A DNA stretch of 64,000 nt from Burkholderia sp. FERM BP-3421 (GTDB taxonomy: Bacteria > Pseudomonadota > Gammaproteobacteria > Burkholderiales > Burkholderiaceae). The stretch covers positions 1,240,001-1,304,000 of the forward strand of contig NZ_CP117781.1 in NCBI RefSeq assembly GCF_028657905.1, written 5' to 3'. Position 1 is the first letter of the stretch. Each line of letters begins with the position of its first letter. The notes under the pieces are model-generated. The model was not told the DNA's origin, did no database searches, and worked only from the letters and a program-made list of their open reading frames with translations. Positions 51,631 through 59,740 of this stretch are shown piece by piece. Position numbers and translations under genes: made by a program.

Positions 51631-52836
51631 ATGAAGAAGCGCGTAGCAGTCGTCATGACGGCCGCCGGTCTTGCCGCCGCAACCACGGCCCATGCCCAGA
51701 GCAGCGTCACCCTGTACGGGATCGTTGATAATGGCCTGACCTACCAGAGCAGCGCCGCATCGGTCGGCGCGACCTCGGGCGGCCATTCCGCCGTCAAGAT
51801 GTCGACGGGCGTGTGGGCCGGCAGCCGGTTCGGCCTGAAGGGCGGTGAAGATCTGGGCGGCGGCACGAAGGCGATCTTCCAGTTGGAAGCAGGCGTCTCG
51901 ACCACCAACGGCACGTCGCAGTACGCAGGCGGGATCTTCACGCGCCAGGCGTGGATCGGCCTGACCAACCCGGCCTACGGTACGCTGACGGCCGGCCGCC
52001 AGTACACCGCCTACTACACGCTTCTGTCGCCGTACAGCCCGACCACGTGGCTGACGGGCGCATTCGGCGCGCACCCGGGCGATATCGATTCGCTCGACAC
52101 CAGCTACCGCGCGAACAACTCGCTCGTCTACATGTCGCCGAAGTTCTACGGCTTCACGGTCGGCGGTTCGTACTCGTTCGGCGGCACGCCGGGCAGCGTG
52201 AACGCGGGCTCGACCTGGAGCGCGGGGATTCAATACATCAACGGTCCGGTGGGCATCGCCGCGGCATTCCAGCGCGTCAACAACTCGACGCCGGGCGGCG
52301 GCGCCGTGTGGGGCGCGAATTCGACGACGAGCAACGGTGGTGCGCAGACGGCCGTGACGGCGATCAACGGCGGCTACTCCCAAGCGCAGGCGCAACAGCG
52401 CGTCGCGGTGACGGCGGGCTACCAGTTCTCGTCGGCGTGGGACGTGTCGGTGTCGTACTCGAACGTACAGTACATCCCGGGTACGAATTCGAATTTCCGC
52501 AACACCGCGATCTTCAATACCGCGGGCGCCGTGCTGCACTTCAAGCCGACGGCCACGTGGGATTTCGCGGGCGGCTACAGCTACACGCGCGCAACCCTCT
52601 CGAATGGCGTGACGAGCGCTGCGCAATACCACCAGTTCTCGCTGTCGCAGTACTACAGCCTGTCGAAGCGCACCGGCCTGTACGCGGTTGAGGCCTACCA
52701 GCGCGCGAATGGCCAGACGCTCGCGGGCGGCAAGATCATCGATGCGACCGCATCGATCGGCGACGGCTTCAATTCGTCGCCGTCGTCGTCGCGCAGCCAG
52801 GTGGCGGTTGGCGTCGGCATGATCCACCGCTTCTGA
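51631..52836 (+). CDS. Gram-negative OmpC-type porin (second)
   Basis: 401 residues. Start ATG 51631 with GGAGAA upstream; signal MKKRVAVVMTAAGLAAATTA, HA. Mature start QSSVTLYGIVDNGLTYQSSA; then SRFGLKGGEDLGGGTKAIFQ, FTRQAWIGLTNPAYGTLTAG, and C-terminal VGVGMIHRF with terminal Phe. Longer than the porin at 42 kb owing to extra loop sequence rich in Ser/Asn/Gly (NSTPGGGAVWGANSTTSNGG). Codon use is more selected towards C-ending codons than in neighbours, consistent with high expression. Has its own terminator; no linked transport genes. Confidence 0.94.
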   Translation: MKKRVAVVMTAAGLAAATTAHAQSSVTLYGIVDNGLTYQSSAASVGATSGGHSAVKMSTGVWAGSRFGLKGGEDLGGGTKAIFQLEAGVSTTNGTSQYAGGIFTRQAWIGLTNPAYGTLTAGRQYTAYYTLLSPYSPTTWLTGAFGAHPGDIDSLDTSYRANNSLVYMSPKFYGFTVGGSYSFGGTPGSVNAGSTWSAGIQYINGPVGIAAAFQRVNNSTPGGGAVWGANSTTSNGGAQTAVTAINGGYSQAQAQQRVAVTAGYQFSSAWDVSVSYSNVQYIPGTNSNFRNTAIFNTAGAVLHFKPTATWDFAGGYSYTRATLSNGVTSAAQYHQFSLSQYYSLSKRTGLYAVEAYQRANGQTLAGGKIIDATASIGDGFNSSPSSSRSQVAVGVGMIHRF

Positions 52837-52875
52837 TGCGGCGCGGCGTATCTGCCGCGTGATGCCGATGGATGG

Positions 52876-52910
52876 ACGAACAGCCGGCCCGGGGCCGGCT
52901 GTTCGTTTTT
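52876..52910 (+). terminator. Rho-independent terminator of the second porin gene
   Basis: ACGAACAGCCGG (52876-52887) pairs with CCGGCTGTTCGT (52895-52906), continuing into the GC loop, followed by T4 after the stem (T5 counting the last stem base). 40 bp after the stop. Confidence 0.9.
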
Positions 52911-53374
52911 GGGGGCGGCGATCAACGTCGTTTGCATCGAGCATGCATTTCCCGTCGCCGAATCCCGTGAACAGCCTCGGCTTGGCGGGTGGGGAGGCTC
53001 GGTTGGGCGGGATATCCCGGGGGGACGCATCACGCTGATGTTCGCGGCGGGCTCGACAGCGCACGCCCCCGGATTATGCGCCGGGGGGGCGTGATTTCCG
53101 CGTTCGACGCGGGTTGAGCATCATCGGACGGTCGGCCGAATCGATTCACGCGACAGAGCGCTGGGTTCGCGGCCGTATGGGGTTCCGACTGTTCCAAAGC
53201 GATGCGCAACGATGCTGATACAGCGGGGGCGTGGTTCGGGTCGGCGAAGAGGCAGAGGTCTTGCCGGATGCCGGTTCAGCCCTGGCGAACGGCATCGTGA
53301 CGAAACGCCACATTGAGCGACGTGACGAACTGCTAAGGTTCTCTACTTAATATTTCTACTGGTTTGAAGACGGG
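52911..53374. other. Intergenic; imperfect GC hairpin at 53063-53092
   Basis: About 460 bp. ACGCCCCCGG (53063-53072) can pair with CCGGGGGGGCGT (53081-53092) with a two-base bulge; role unclear. 53320-53370 is AT-rich and probably holds the promoter of the next gene. Confidence 0.4.
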
Positions 53375-53731
53375 ATGTGGCGCAATCGACTGTTGATACT
53401 ACCGGGGCTGATGGTCGCGGGTGTGGCGAGTGCAAGTGGCTGGGATGAGGCTGTTCAACGTGCGGTCCTGTCACGAGCCATGTGCACCGAGGCTGACGTT
53501 CTGAATCTGGATGGCGGCGCGCCATCCGGTATTCAGCAACCGCCCTTGCCGGTCATGGGCGCGCCGTCGGCATCGAGCCGGACGAGCGCCGCGGACGTAA
53601 GCCGGCCGGACAAGTCACAGTTCGCGGAGCCGTCGCTGGTTCCCATGACCATGCAAGTATTTGAGGTGCTGGCACGGGGCTTTGCCAATATGGCCGCCAG
53701 CGCGTCGGGGCAAAAAAATATCAGGAATTGA
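53375..53731 (+). CDS. Small predicted exported protein, unknown family
   Basis: 118 residues. MWRNRLLILPGLMVAGVASA is a signal peptide, cleaved near ASA-SG. The mature part has a single Cys (SRAMCTEADVLNLDG), a Pro/Ser-rich middle (PSGIQQPPLPVMGAPSASSR) and an amphipathic end (TMQVFEVLARGFANMAASAS). No known domain. A weak purine-rich ribosome site (GAAGACGGG) precedes the ATG. Followed by 340 bp without a gene. Confidence 0.6.
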   Translation: MWRNRLLILPGLMVAGVASASGWDEAVQRAVLSRAMCTEADVLNLDGGAPSGIQQPPLPVMGAPSASSRTSAADVSRPDKSQFAEPSLVPMTMQVFEVLARGFANMAASASGQKNIRN

Positions 53732-54073
53732 GACGCTGATCCGTTCGGGCCGGCGATGCTGGCGTGCCGGCCTGTCGAGTCAGGAAGAACGCGAGGGGAT
53801 CGAAATCGTGTAGGGTATCGGTGCACGGTGGATCCACCCGCAAGGCCGGCCATCTTTGGGACACGAACCGGTTTCGCGGCGGTGTGCGCGGCGAATTGCA
53901 GCACGAACGCTGCGGGATGCTTGAGCCGGCAAATCGCGGCTGCGCGTTGCCCCCGAAGGTCGCCGATTACGAATCGCCTTCGATTACTCCGCCGGCGTTG
54001 ATATTGTGCCGATATTGTTCCTGATATGCTGAATCCGAGCCGGAAGGTTTCTACTTTCTTGTAAGGAATACTT
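53732..54073. other. Intergenic, no gene seen
   Basis: About 340 bp upstream of the lipase-like gene. The final 70 bp are AT-rich with AAGGA before the ATG. No hairpin or conserved frame noticed. Confidence 0.45.
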
Positions 54074-55036
54074 ATGATTGCGCATGCCGGTAGTGGGTAC
54101 GAGGAACGGTCGTTCTCGTCAGTGGTGGACGGCGCCGAAATATTCCTCCGAAAATGGACCCCGCCGGTCGGGGTCGAGCCTCGGGCCGTGGTCCAGATCA
54201 CGCACGGAATCTGCGAGCACGGCGGGCGATATGACCGGTTCGGCCGGTACCTCGGCGAGCGGGGCTACGTCGTCTACGCACTCGACTTGCGTGGTCATGG
54301 TCGGACGGCCGGCGCGGCCGGCCTGGGACAAGCGGGGCTGACTTGCTGGGCGGACATGACGAGCGACATTGCCCAGCTCTCGAGGCTGGCGAAATCCGAA
54401 TATGCCGACCTGCCTTTGGTCGCGTTCGGCCATAGCATGGGTTCCGCGCTCACGCAGTCGCACATCCAGAATCACGGCGACCTGCTGGCGGCTGCCGTGC
54501 TGTGCGGCACCTTGGGCGCGTTGCCGGGGGTGGACGATGCGGAGGTGACGGCGCTCGAGGGTGTGGCGCATTCCGCCGAGGGCGATCAGCCCTCGGCGCT
54601 TTTCGGGAAAGTCCTGCATACGCTCAACGCACCATTTGCCCAGGATGGTCAGCCGGTGACCGGCTGCGAATGGATGGCGACAGACCCAGCCGAAATCCAG
54701 CGCTTCCTGAGCGACGATCTTTGCGGGAAGCCGTTCTCCAACAGCATGCTTTACTCGGTGCTGGATGGATTCCGTAGCCTGTGGGTTCCGGAAAACGAAA
54801 CCAGAATTCCGGTAAGCCTGCCTATCCTGGTGGTGGCCGGCACTCAGGATCTTGTCGGCGGGAACACCGTCTCGATACAGTCCTTGATTACCCGCTACAT
54901 GCGCCAGGGCCATCTTGCACTGGCGTATCGCTTCTATCCCGGGGACCGTCACGAGATATTGAACGGGTTCAACAAGGACATCGTTCAACGTGACGTGGGT
55001 GCGTGGCTGGATGATGCGCTTGCGCGTTCAGCGTAA
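54074..55036 (+). CDS. Alpha/beta hydrolase, monoacylglycerol-lipase-like (Hydrolase_4)
   Basis: 320 residues. IFLRKWTPPVGVEPRAVVQI, THGICEHGGRYDRFGRYLGE with the HG oxyanion motif, VYALDLRGHGRTAG, nucleophile elbow VAFGHSMGSALTQSHI (GHSMG), acid in VVAGTQDLVGG and His in YPGDRHEILNG, so a full Ser-Asp-His triad. No signal peptide, so cytosolic. Cleaves monoacylglycerols or similar esters; some relatives are lysophospholipases. GC is slightly lower than average. Stands alone. Confidence 0.9.
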   Translation: MIAHAGSGYEERSFSSVVDGAEIFLRKWTPPVGVEPRAVVQITHGICEHGGRYDRFGRYLGERGYVVYALDLRGHGRTAGAAGLGQAGLTCWADMTSDIAQLSRLAKSEYADLPLVAFGHSMGSALTQSHIQNHGDLLAAAVLCGTLGALPGVDDAEVTALEGVAHSAEGDQPSALFGKVLHTLNAPFAQDGQPVTGCEWMATDPAEIQRFLSDDLCGKPFSNSMLYSVLDGFRSLWVPENETRIPVSLPILVVAGTQDLVGGNTVSIQSLITRYMRQGHLALAYRFYPGDRHEILNGFNKDIVQRDVGAWLDDALARSA

Positions 55037-55170
55037 GCCGACGGGCGCGCCCGGATTCCCTGCGCGGAGAAGATGGGGCGGATGAATTGCGGTTTGATCA
55101 CGTGGACGAACGCTGCGCGCGGGGCGCCGACTGCTTCCCGAAGGCGGGCGCCGCGCGACCGCCCTGTCGT

Positions 55171-55389
55171 TCAACCGTGGCTGTCGACCCACGCGCGCGC
55201 CCAATCGAGCCCGGCGTGACGCGCTTCGTCCTCGGTGTCGAACACGCCCAGCACGCTCGAGGCCTCGATCAGCTTGTTGGCGCGGGTGATGGTGCCGCTC
55301 GCCGCGTAGCGCTCGGGTTGCAGGATTTCCTCCTGCTGCAGGATCGCGTGGCCCCAGATCTGGTAGCCCAGGTAAGTTTCTGCTTCCAT
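55171..55389 (-). CDS. Small conserved-looking protein, 72 residues, unknown function
   Basis: MEAETYLGYQIWGHAILQQE, then RYAASGTITRANKLIEASSV and LGVFDTEDEARHAGLDWARA. It reads as a compact alpha/beta domain: two strands, then a helix with alternating charge; small proteins of this pattern occur in Burkholderia but I cannot name the family. Its ATG overlaps the stop of the upstream exported protein gene (TGATG), so the two are translated together. Confidence 0.7.
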   Translation of the reverse strand: MEAETYLGYQIWGHAILQQEEILQPERYAASGTITRANKLIEASSVLGVFDTEDEARHAGLDWARAWVDSHG

Positions 55390-55778
55390 CAGCGCACCAC
55401 CTCGGCGTGACGACGGCCGGTGCCGACCTGCAGCACGTTGCCGTCTGGCGTGATCATTCGCGGGATCTGCGGCGTGGCCGACATATCCGGCGTCGTGCGT
55501 TCGATATCGCCGCGCGGCGCACTGCTGACCGACGGAGCGCCGCTGCGCGGCCGGGCGGTGAATTTGGGTGTGGCAGCGATGGCCGGCGCCCGACGGACGT
55601 TTGCCGGCACCACGTGCGGCGCGGCGCGCCGGGGTTTCGCCGGCGCGGGCGCGGCTGCCGGCGCGCGCGGCGCCGCGCCGCGCGCCTCGGGCGGATTCCA
55701 GATCTCTACGTAGTGGTCGCCGGCATGCGCAAGCGCCGCGCATGTCAGTAAGCACAACCCGAATCCCGCTCGTTTCAC
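55389..55778 (-). CDS. Exported Ala/Pro-rich protein, unknown function
   Basis: 129 residues from GTG 55778 with GGAGAA eight bases upstream. VKRAGFGLCLLTCAALAHAG is a signal peptide. A proline-alanine-rich spacer (residues 30-75) leads to a C-terminal part with SAPRGDIERTTPDMSATPQI, PRMITPDGNVLQVGTGRRHA. The rest of the N-terminal mature sequence is DHYVEIWNPPEARG. No catalytic motif seen. Coupled by a one-base overlap to the 72-residue gene downstream. Confidence 0.65.
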   Translation of the reverse strand: MKRAGFGLCLLTCAALAHAGDHYVEIWNPPEARGAAPRAPAAAPAPAKPRRAAPHVVPANVRRAPAIAATPKFTARPRSGAPSVSSAPRGDIERTTPDMSATPQIPRMITPDGNVLQVGTGRRHAEVVR

Positions 55779-55962
55779 TCTGTGTTCTCCGTATGGCGCC
55801 GATGACGTTCGGCGCGATGCGCCGGATGCGCGGCGGGCCGAATGATACCCGGGCCGGGAGGCGATGTCCCGTCGAGCGTTGCCAATCCGCAAACCTGTAT
55901 GAATATACAGTTTTCCGTGGCGCTTGTCTGCGTGGCGGGTTGCGCCGCGACAACGGGCCTGC

Positions 55963-56429
55963 CTAAGCGCGCCGCCCGGCGGCGGGCGGGGGCGGGGCAA
56001 TCCATGCGAAATGGGCGAAGGGCATGGCGTAGCGCGGCAGCCACGGGGTGGAGAAGCTCCGGATCTCGTTGGTGCGGTAGGCCGCCTATTCACTCGCGGT
56101 CAGCTCGCGCAGCGGCTTGCCGTGGTCCTTCGGCACGTTCGATCGCGGGCGAGCCGCCGTCGGTTCGAGGCACGAAGATCAGCGTGTTGATCGGCAGGTA
56201 CGGGAACCGTGCGGGCAGCGGGCAGCGAGCCGCCGACGGGAGCGCCGCCGCGAATTGGCGGGCCTGCCGGCGGGGCGCGAAGCGTCGCCGGCTGGCTACG
56301 CCGAAGGCGAACAGCAGCGCGATGCAGCCGCCGTGCAGCAGCCAGATCCACGGCAGCCGCGCGGCCGCGTCGGGCGGCGCGCACGAGGCCCGTCAACGAC
56401 AGCGCGGCGAACAGGCGGTTCAGGTTCAT
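55963..56429 (-). pseudogene. Decayed membrane-protein gene
   Basis: From ATG 56429 the frame begins MNLNRLFAALSLTGLVRAA, then the protein-like sequence jumps frame: ARLPWIWLLHGGCIALLFAF is a membrane helix in the next frame, followed by RFPYLPINTLIFVPRTDGGS. It shifts again to VPKDHGKPLRELTASE, meets an in-frame TAG, and resumes AAYRTNEIRSFSTPWLPRYA, MPFAHFAWIAPPPP, ending at 55963. At least two frameshifts and one stop show this is no longer functional. The family is not recognised. Confidence 0.6.
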
Positions 56430-56655
56430 CTCGGGCCTGCCGGCCGGAGGCGGCGAGGGTGGCGGAAGTCGGGAGACGGATTTGCATGAGGCAAACTTTC
56501 ACGCGCTTTTTCCCGCAGCGGCGCGGCGGGCGCAGACGGTGAGGCTGTTGCTCTTTCCGGGTGTCGGCGCATCATGGCCGGGCGCTGGCCGGGCTCGGGG
56601 TGGTCAGTGAATCGAGGCGGATCGCTTCGACGCGTCGAGATGGGAGTCATTGATT

Positions 56656-56672
56656 TTAGACGACCGGTCTAA
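56656..56672. promoter_or_regulatory. TetR-type operator palindrome, copy 1
   Basis: TTAGAC-GACCG-GTCTAA, inverted 6-bp arms around 5 bases, in an AT-rich patch. The TAGAC/GTCTA arms resemble boxes bound by NemR-like TetR repressors of electrophile-response genes. Confidence 0.65.
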
Positions 56673-57066
56673 TTTTGATTTATGATCTGGCTCCATGACG
56701 ATAGGGGGCTGGCAAGGCGTCGTGACGTGGCCGATTGAATCGGACATGGCATATGAGGATGGGGCCGCAATCCAAGCGGCCATCGATGCCGATGCGAGGG
56801 TTTTCGTGGCGGCGCGACATGGGGGGATGCGTTGCCCGCCGGAGTGTGGGTGTGCATCGTGGATATTGGGGGGCGTGTCATCGGTCGCTGCGCACGTCGT
56901 AGCGTCGTCGTGTCGCGGTATGACCCCAAGGCGCGTGGGCGTCGCGTCGTGCAACCGCCATGCGCGCATGCGATGCTTGGCGGGTCCGCGCGGGGCGCCG
57001 GCACGGGATAGCGTCATGCCTGCCTCGGTGAGGTCGACGCTGGATTAACCGCATGGCGATTTTGAA

Positions 57067-57083
57067 TTAGACGACTGGTCTAA
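57067..57083. promoter_or_regulatory. TetR-type operator palindrome, copy 2
   Basis: TTAGAC-GACTG-GTCTAA differs from copy 1 only at one spacer base, 411 bp further on and 225 bp before the DJ-1 gene start. It probably controls the operon from 57.3 kb. Confidence 0.7.
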
Positions 57084-57307
57084 TATGTCGAGAAAAAGAA
57101 AGCCGTCACGGGTTTGAGGTCGTGCGTGTTGGCACGGCATCACGCGTCGCACCCGCCGTACCACCGGGTGTCAAACACCGCGCCGCGACGTCCGATCCGG
57201 ACGGTCGCGTGCCGGCAGCGGGTTTTCAAGTGGCATGGGGTGCGCAGGGCAGCAGGCCCGACGTGTCGCATGCCGGATTGTCCTGTTTCGTTCGCAAGGA
57301 GCGCACC

Positions 57308-57991
57308 ATGAAAGTTCTTGTCGTCCTGACTTCCCACGATCGCCTCGGCGATACCGGCCAACCGACCGGCTTCTGGCTCGAGGAACTGGCCGCACCGTAC
57401 TACGCCTTCCAGGACGCGGGCGTCGATCTGACGCTCGCGTCGCCGCTCGGCGGCCAGCCGCCGCTCGATCCGAAGAGCAGCGATCCCGCGTCGCAGACCG
57501 ACGCCACCCGTCGCTTCGACGCCGATCCGCAAGCCAAGGCGGCGCTGGCCGCGACGCGTTCACTGACGGAGGTGTCGATCGACGATCACGACGCCGTGTT
57601 CTACCCGGGCGGCCACGGTCCGCTGTGGGATCTCTCCGAGGATCCGCGCTCGATCGCCCTGATCGAGCGTGCGTTCGAGGCCGGCAAGCCGGTCGGCGCG
57701 GTCTGTCATGCGCCGGGTGTGCTGCGCCACGTGAAGCGCGCGTCGGGCGAGCCGCTCGTCAAGGGGTTGCGCGTGACCGGCTTCACCAACACCGAGGAAG
57801 CGGCGGTGGGCTTGACCGAGGTCGTGCCGTTCCTTGTCGAGGACATGCTGAAGGCGAACGGCGCGCAGTTCTTCCGCGGCGCCGACTGGGCGCCGCACGT
57901 CGAGACCGACGGCCTGCTGGTCACCGGCCAGAACCCTGCCTCGTCCGAACCCGCCGCAGCGGCGCTGCTGAAGCTGCTCGGCCGCGCCTGA
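57308..57991 (+). CDS. DJ-1/PfpI-family protein (type 1 glutamine-amidotransferase-like)
   Basis: 227 residues. KVLVVLTSHDRLGDTGQPTG, WLEELAAPYYAFQDAGVDLT, LASPLGGQPPLDPKSSD, FYPGGHGPLWDLSED and the nucleophile elbow VGAVCHAPGVLRHV with Cys133. The pattern is that of HchA/YajL-like stress proteins that handle glyoxals or oxidised thiols. AAGGAG seven bases upstream of ATG 57308. First gene of an operon with an old-yellow-enzyme reductase; a GC hairpin (58000-58020) lies between them and may tune downstream expression. Placement beside NemA-like and aldehyde-oxidising genes supports a role in reactive-carbonyl defence. Confidence 0.88.
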   Translation: MKVLVVLTSHDRLGDTGQPTGFWLEELAAPYYAFQDAGVDLTLASPLGGQPPLDPKSSDPASQTDATRRFDADPQAKAALAATRSLTEVSIDDHDAVFYPGGHGPLWDLSEDPRSIALIERAFEAGKPVGAVCHAPGVLRHVKRASGEPLVKGLRVTGFTNTEEAAVGLTEVVPFLVEDMLKANGAQFFRGADWAPHVETDGLLVTGQNPASSEPAAAALLKLLGRA

Positions 57992-58075
57992 ACCCGCGAG
58001 GCCGGCGCGTCGCGCCGGCCGCCGCCCCTCGTTGTTCCGTATTCCGAATCGCCCCACCTTGACCTGGAGTCATCG

Positions 58076-59185
58076 ATGTCCGCTTTGTTCGAACCTTTCA
58101 AGCTCAAAGACGTCACGCTGCGCAACCGTATCGCGGTGCCGCCGATGTGCCAATACGTGGCCGAGGACGGCCTGATCAACGACTGGCATCAGGTGCATCT
58201 GGCCGGCATCGCGCGCGGTGGCGCGGGGCTCGTGATCGCGGAGGCGACCGCGGTGGCGCCCGAAGGGCGCATCACGCCGGGCTGCGCGGGCCTGTGGAAC
58301 GACGCCCAGGCCGAGGCCTTCGCGCGCTCGGCGGCCGCCATCAAGGCGGCGGGCGCGGTGCCCGGGATCCAGCTCGCGCATGCCGGCCGCAAGGCGAGCG
58401 CGAACCGCCCGTGGGACGGCGACGATCACATCGCCGATCACGATCCGCGCGGCTGGCCGCTCATCGCGCCGTCGGCCGTGCCGTTCGGCGCGCACCTGCC
58501 GAAAGTGCCGCGCGCGATGACGCTCGACGACATCGCGCGGGTGCAGGCGGACTTCGTCGCGGCCGCGCAACGCGCGCGCGACGCGGGCTTCGAGTGGCTG
58601 GAATTGCATTTCGCGCACGGCTATCTGGGCCAGAGTTTCTTTTCCGTTCATTCGAATCAGCGCGACGACGCGTATGGCGGCTCGGCGGAGAATCGCGGCC
58701 GCTTCCTGGTCGAGACGCTGGCGGCGGTGCGCCGGGTCTGGCCCGAGCACCTGCCGCTGACTGCGCGCTTCGGCGTGATCGAGTACGATGGCCGCGACGA
58801 GGAAACGCTCGCGGAGTCGATTGCGCTGACCCGGCGTCTCAAGGAGGTGGGGCTGGACCTGCTCAGCGTCACGATCGGCTTCTCGACGCCGACCGCGCAG
58901 ATCCCCTGGGGGCCGGCCTTCCTCGCGCCGATCGCCGAACGGGTGCGCCGCGACGCGCGGCTGCCGGTCGCATCGGCGTGGGGCATCGACACGCCGCAAC
59001 TGGCCGAGCGCGTGATCGCCGACGGCCAGCTCGATCTCGTGATGGTCGGGCGCGCGCACTTGGCGGATCCGCACTGGCCGTATTACGCTGCGAAGACGCT
59101 GGGCGTCGAACGTCCGTCGTGGACCTTGCCCGCGCCGTACGCGCACTGGCTGGAACGCTACAAGACCGCCTCGAAGGCGGCCTGA
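58076..59185 (+). CDS. NADH:flavin oxidoreductase, old yellow enzyme (YqjM-type)
   Basis: 369 residues. FMN TIM-barrel: TLRNRIAVPPMCQYVAEDGL with the YqjM-class Cys, NDWHQVHLAGIARGGAGLVI, EATAVAPEGRITPGCAG, GIQLAHAGRKASANRPW, FAHGYLGQSFFSVHSNQRDD, YGGSAENRGRF and the FMN-phosphate site DLVMVGRAHLADPHW. Reduces activated C=C bonds of enones, quinones or nitro compounds with NAD(P)H. Follows the DJ-1 gene by 84 bp and precedes iorA2 by 98 bp. Regulation by a NemR-like TetR protein through the upstream palindromes is likely. Confidence 0.92.
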   Translation: MSALFEPFKLKDVTLRNRIAVPPMCQYVAEDGLINDWHQVHLAGIARGGAGLVIAEATAVAPEGRITPGCAGLWNDAQAEAFARSAAAIKAAGAVPGIQLAHAGRKASANRPWDGDDHIADHDPRGWPLIAPSAVPFGAHLPKVPRAMTLDDIARVQADFVAAAQRARDAGFEWLELHFAHGYLGQSFFSVHSNQRDDAYGGSAENRGRFLVETLAAVRRVWPEHLPLTARFGVIEYDGRDEETLAESIALTRRLKEVGLDLLSVTIGFSTPTAQIPWGPAFLAPIAERVRRDARLPVASAWGIDTPQLAERVIADGQLDLVMVGRAHLADPHWPYYAAKTLGVERPSWTLPAPYAHWLERYKTASKAA

Positions 59186-59283
59186 ACGACAGCGGTCCGT
59201 CCTGGCGGCGGGCCGCCGGTCGGCGCGGATTGTCCGGTGTGCGAATCACCCCACCATTACAACCAAGTCCCGGAGTTCCCACC

Positions 59284-59739
59284 ATGACGACGCTTACCAT
59301 CAACGGCACGCCCCACGAGGTCGACGCCCCCGGCGATATGCCGCTTCTCTGGGCGTTGCGCGATCTGGTCGGGCTGACCGGCACCAAGTTCGGCTGCGGG
59401 ATCGCGCAGTGCGGCGCCTGCACCGTGCACCTCGACGGCATCGCGGTGCGTTCGTGCGTGCTGCCCGTCGCGGCGGTCGGCGACAAGAAGATCACCACGA
59501 TCGAGGCGGTGGGCGCGACGCCCGCCGGCCGCAAGGTGCAGGAGGCGTGGCGCGCGCTCGACGTCGTGCAGTGCGGCTACTGCCAGTCCGGACAGGTGAT
59601 GGCGGCGGCGGCGCTGATCGCATCGAATCCGCGCCCGACCGACGCCGACATCGACGCCGCGATGACCGGCAACATCTGCCGCTGCGGCACCTACAACCGC
59701 GTGCGCGCGGCGATCAAGCACGCTGCTCAGGAGGCCTGA
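59284..59739 (+). CDS. 2Fe-2S subunit of molybdenum hydroxylase, IorA-like, copy 2
   Basis: 151 residues. Cluster ligands in GCGIAQCGACTVHLDG and VRSC; second cluster in QCGYCQSGQ and ICRCGTYNR. Closely parallels the protein encoded at 6.2-6.7 kb. Carries electrons from the molybdenum subunit encoded one base downstream towards, presumably, the cytochrome c encoded third. The start ATG 59284 opens MTTLTINGTPHEVDAPGD. Confidence 0.93.
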   Translation: MTTLTINGTPHEVDAPGDMPLLWALRDLVGLTGTKFGCGIAQCGACTVHLDGIAVRSCVLPVAAVGDKKITTIEAVGATPAGRKVQEAWRALDVVQCGYCQSGQVMAAAALIASNPRPTDADIDAAMTGNICRCGTYNRVRAAIKHAAQEA

Positions 59740-59740
59740 C

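Larger units (their letters stand above)
56430..57307. other. Long regulatory region with two operator palindromes, no intact gene
   Basis: About 880 bp between the decayed membrane-protein gene and the DJ-1 gene. Apart from the two TTAGAC-N5-GTCTAA sites listed separately, frames here are short, low in family resemblance and lack ribosome sites. No TetR gene, intact or clearly broken, could be recognised. Confidence 0.5.
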
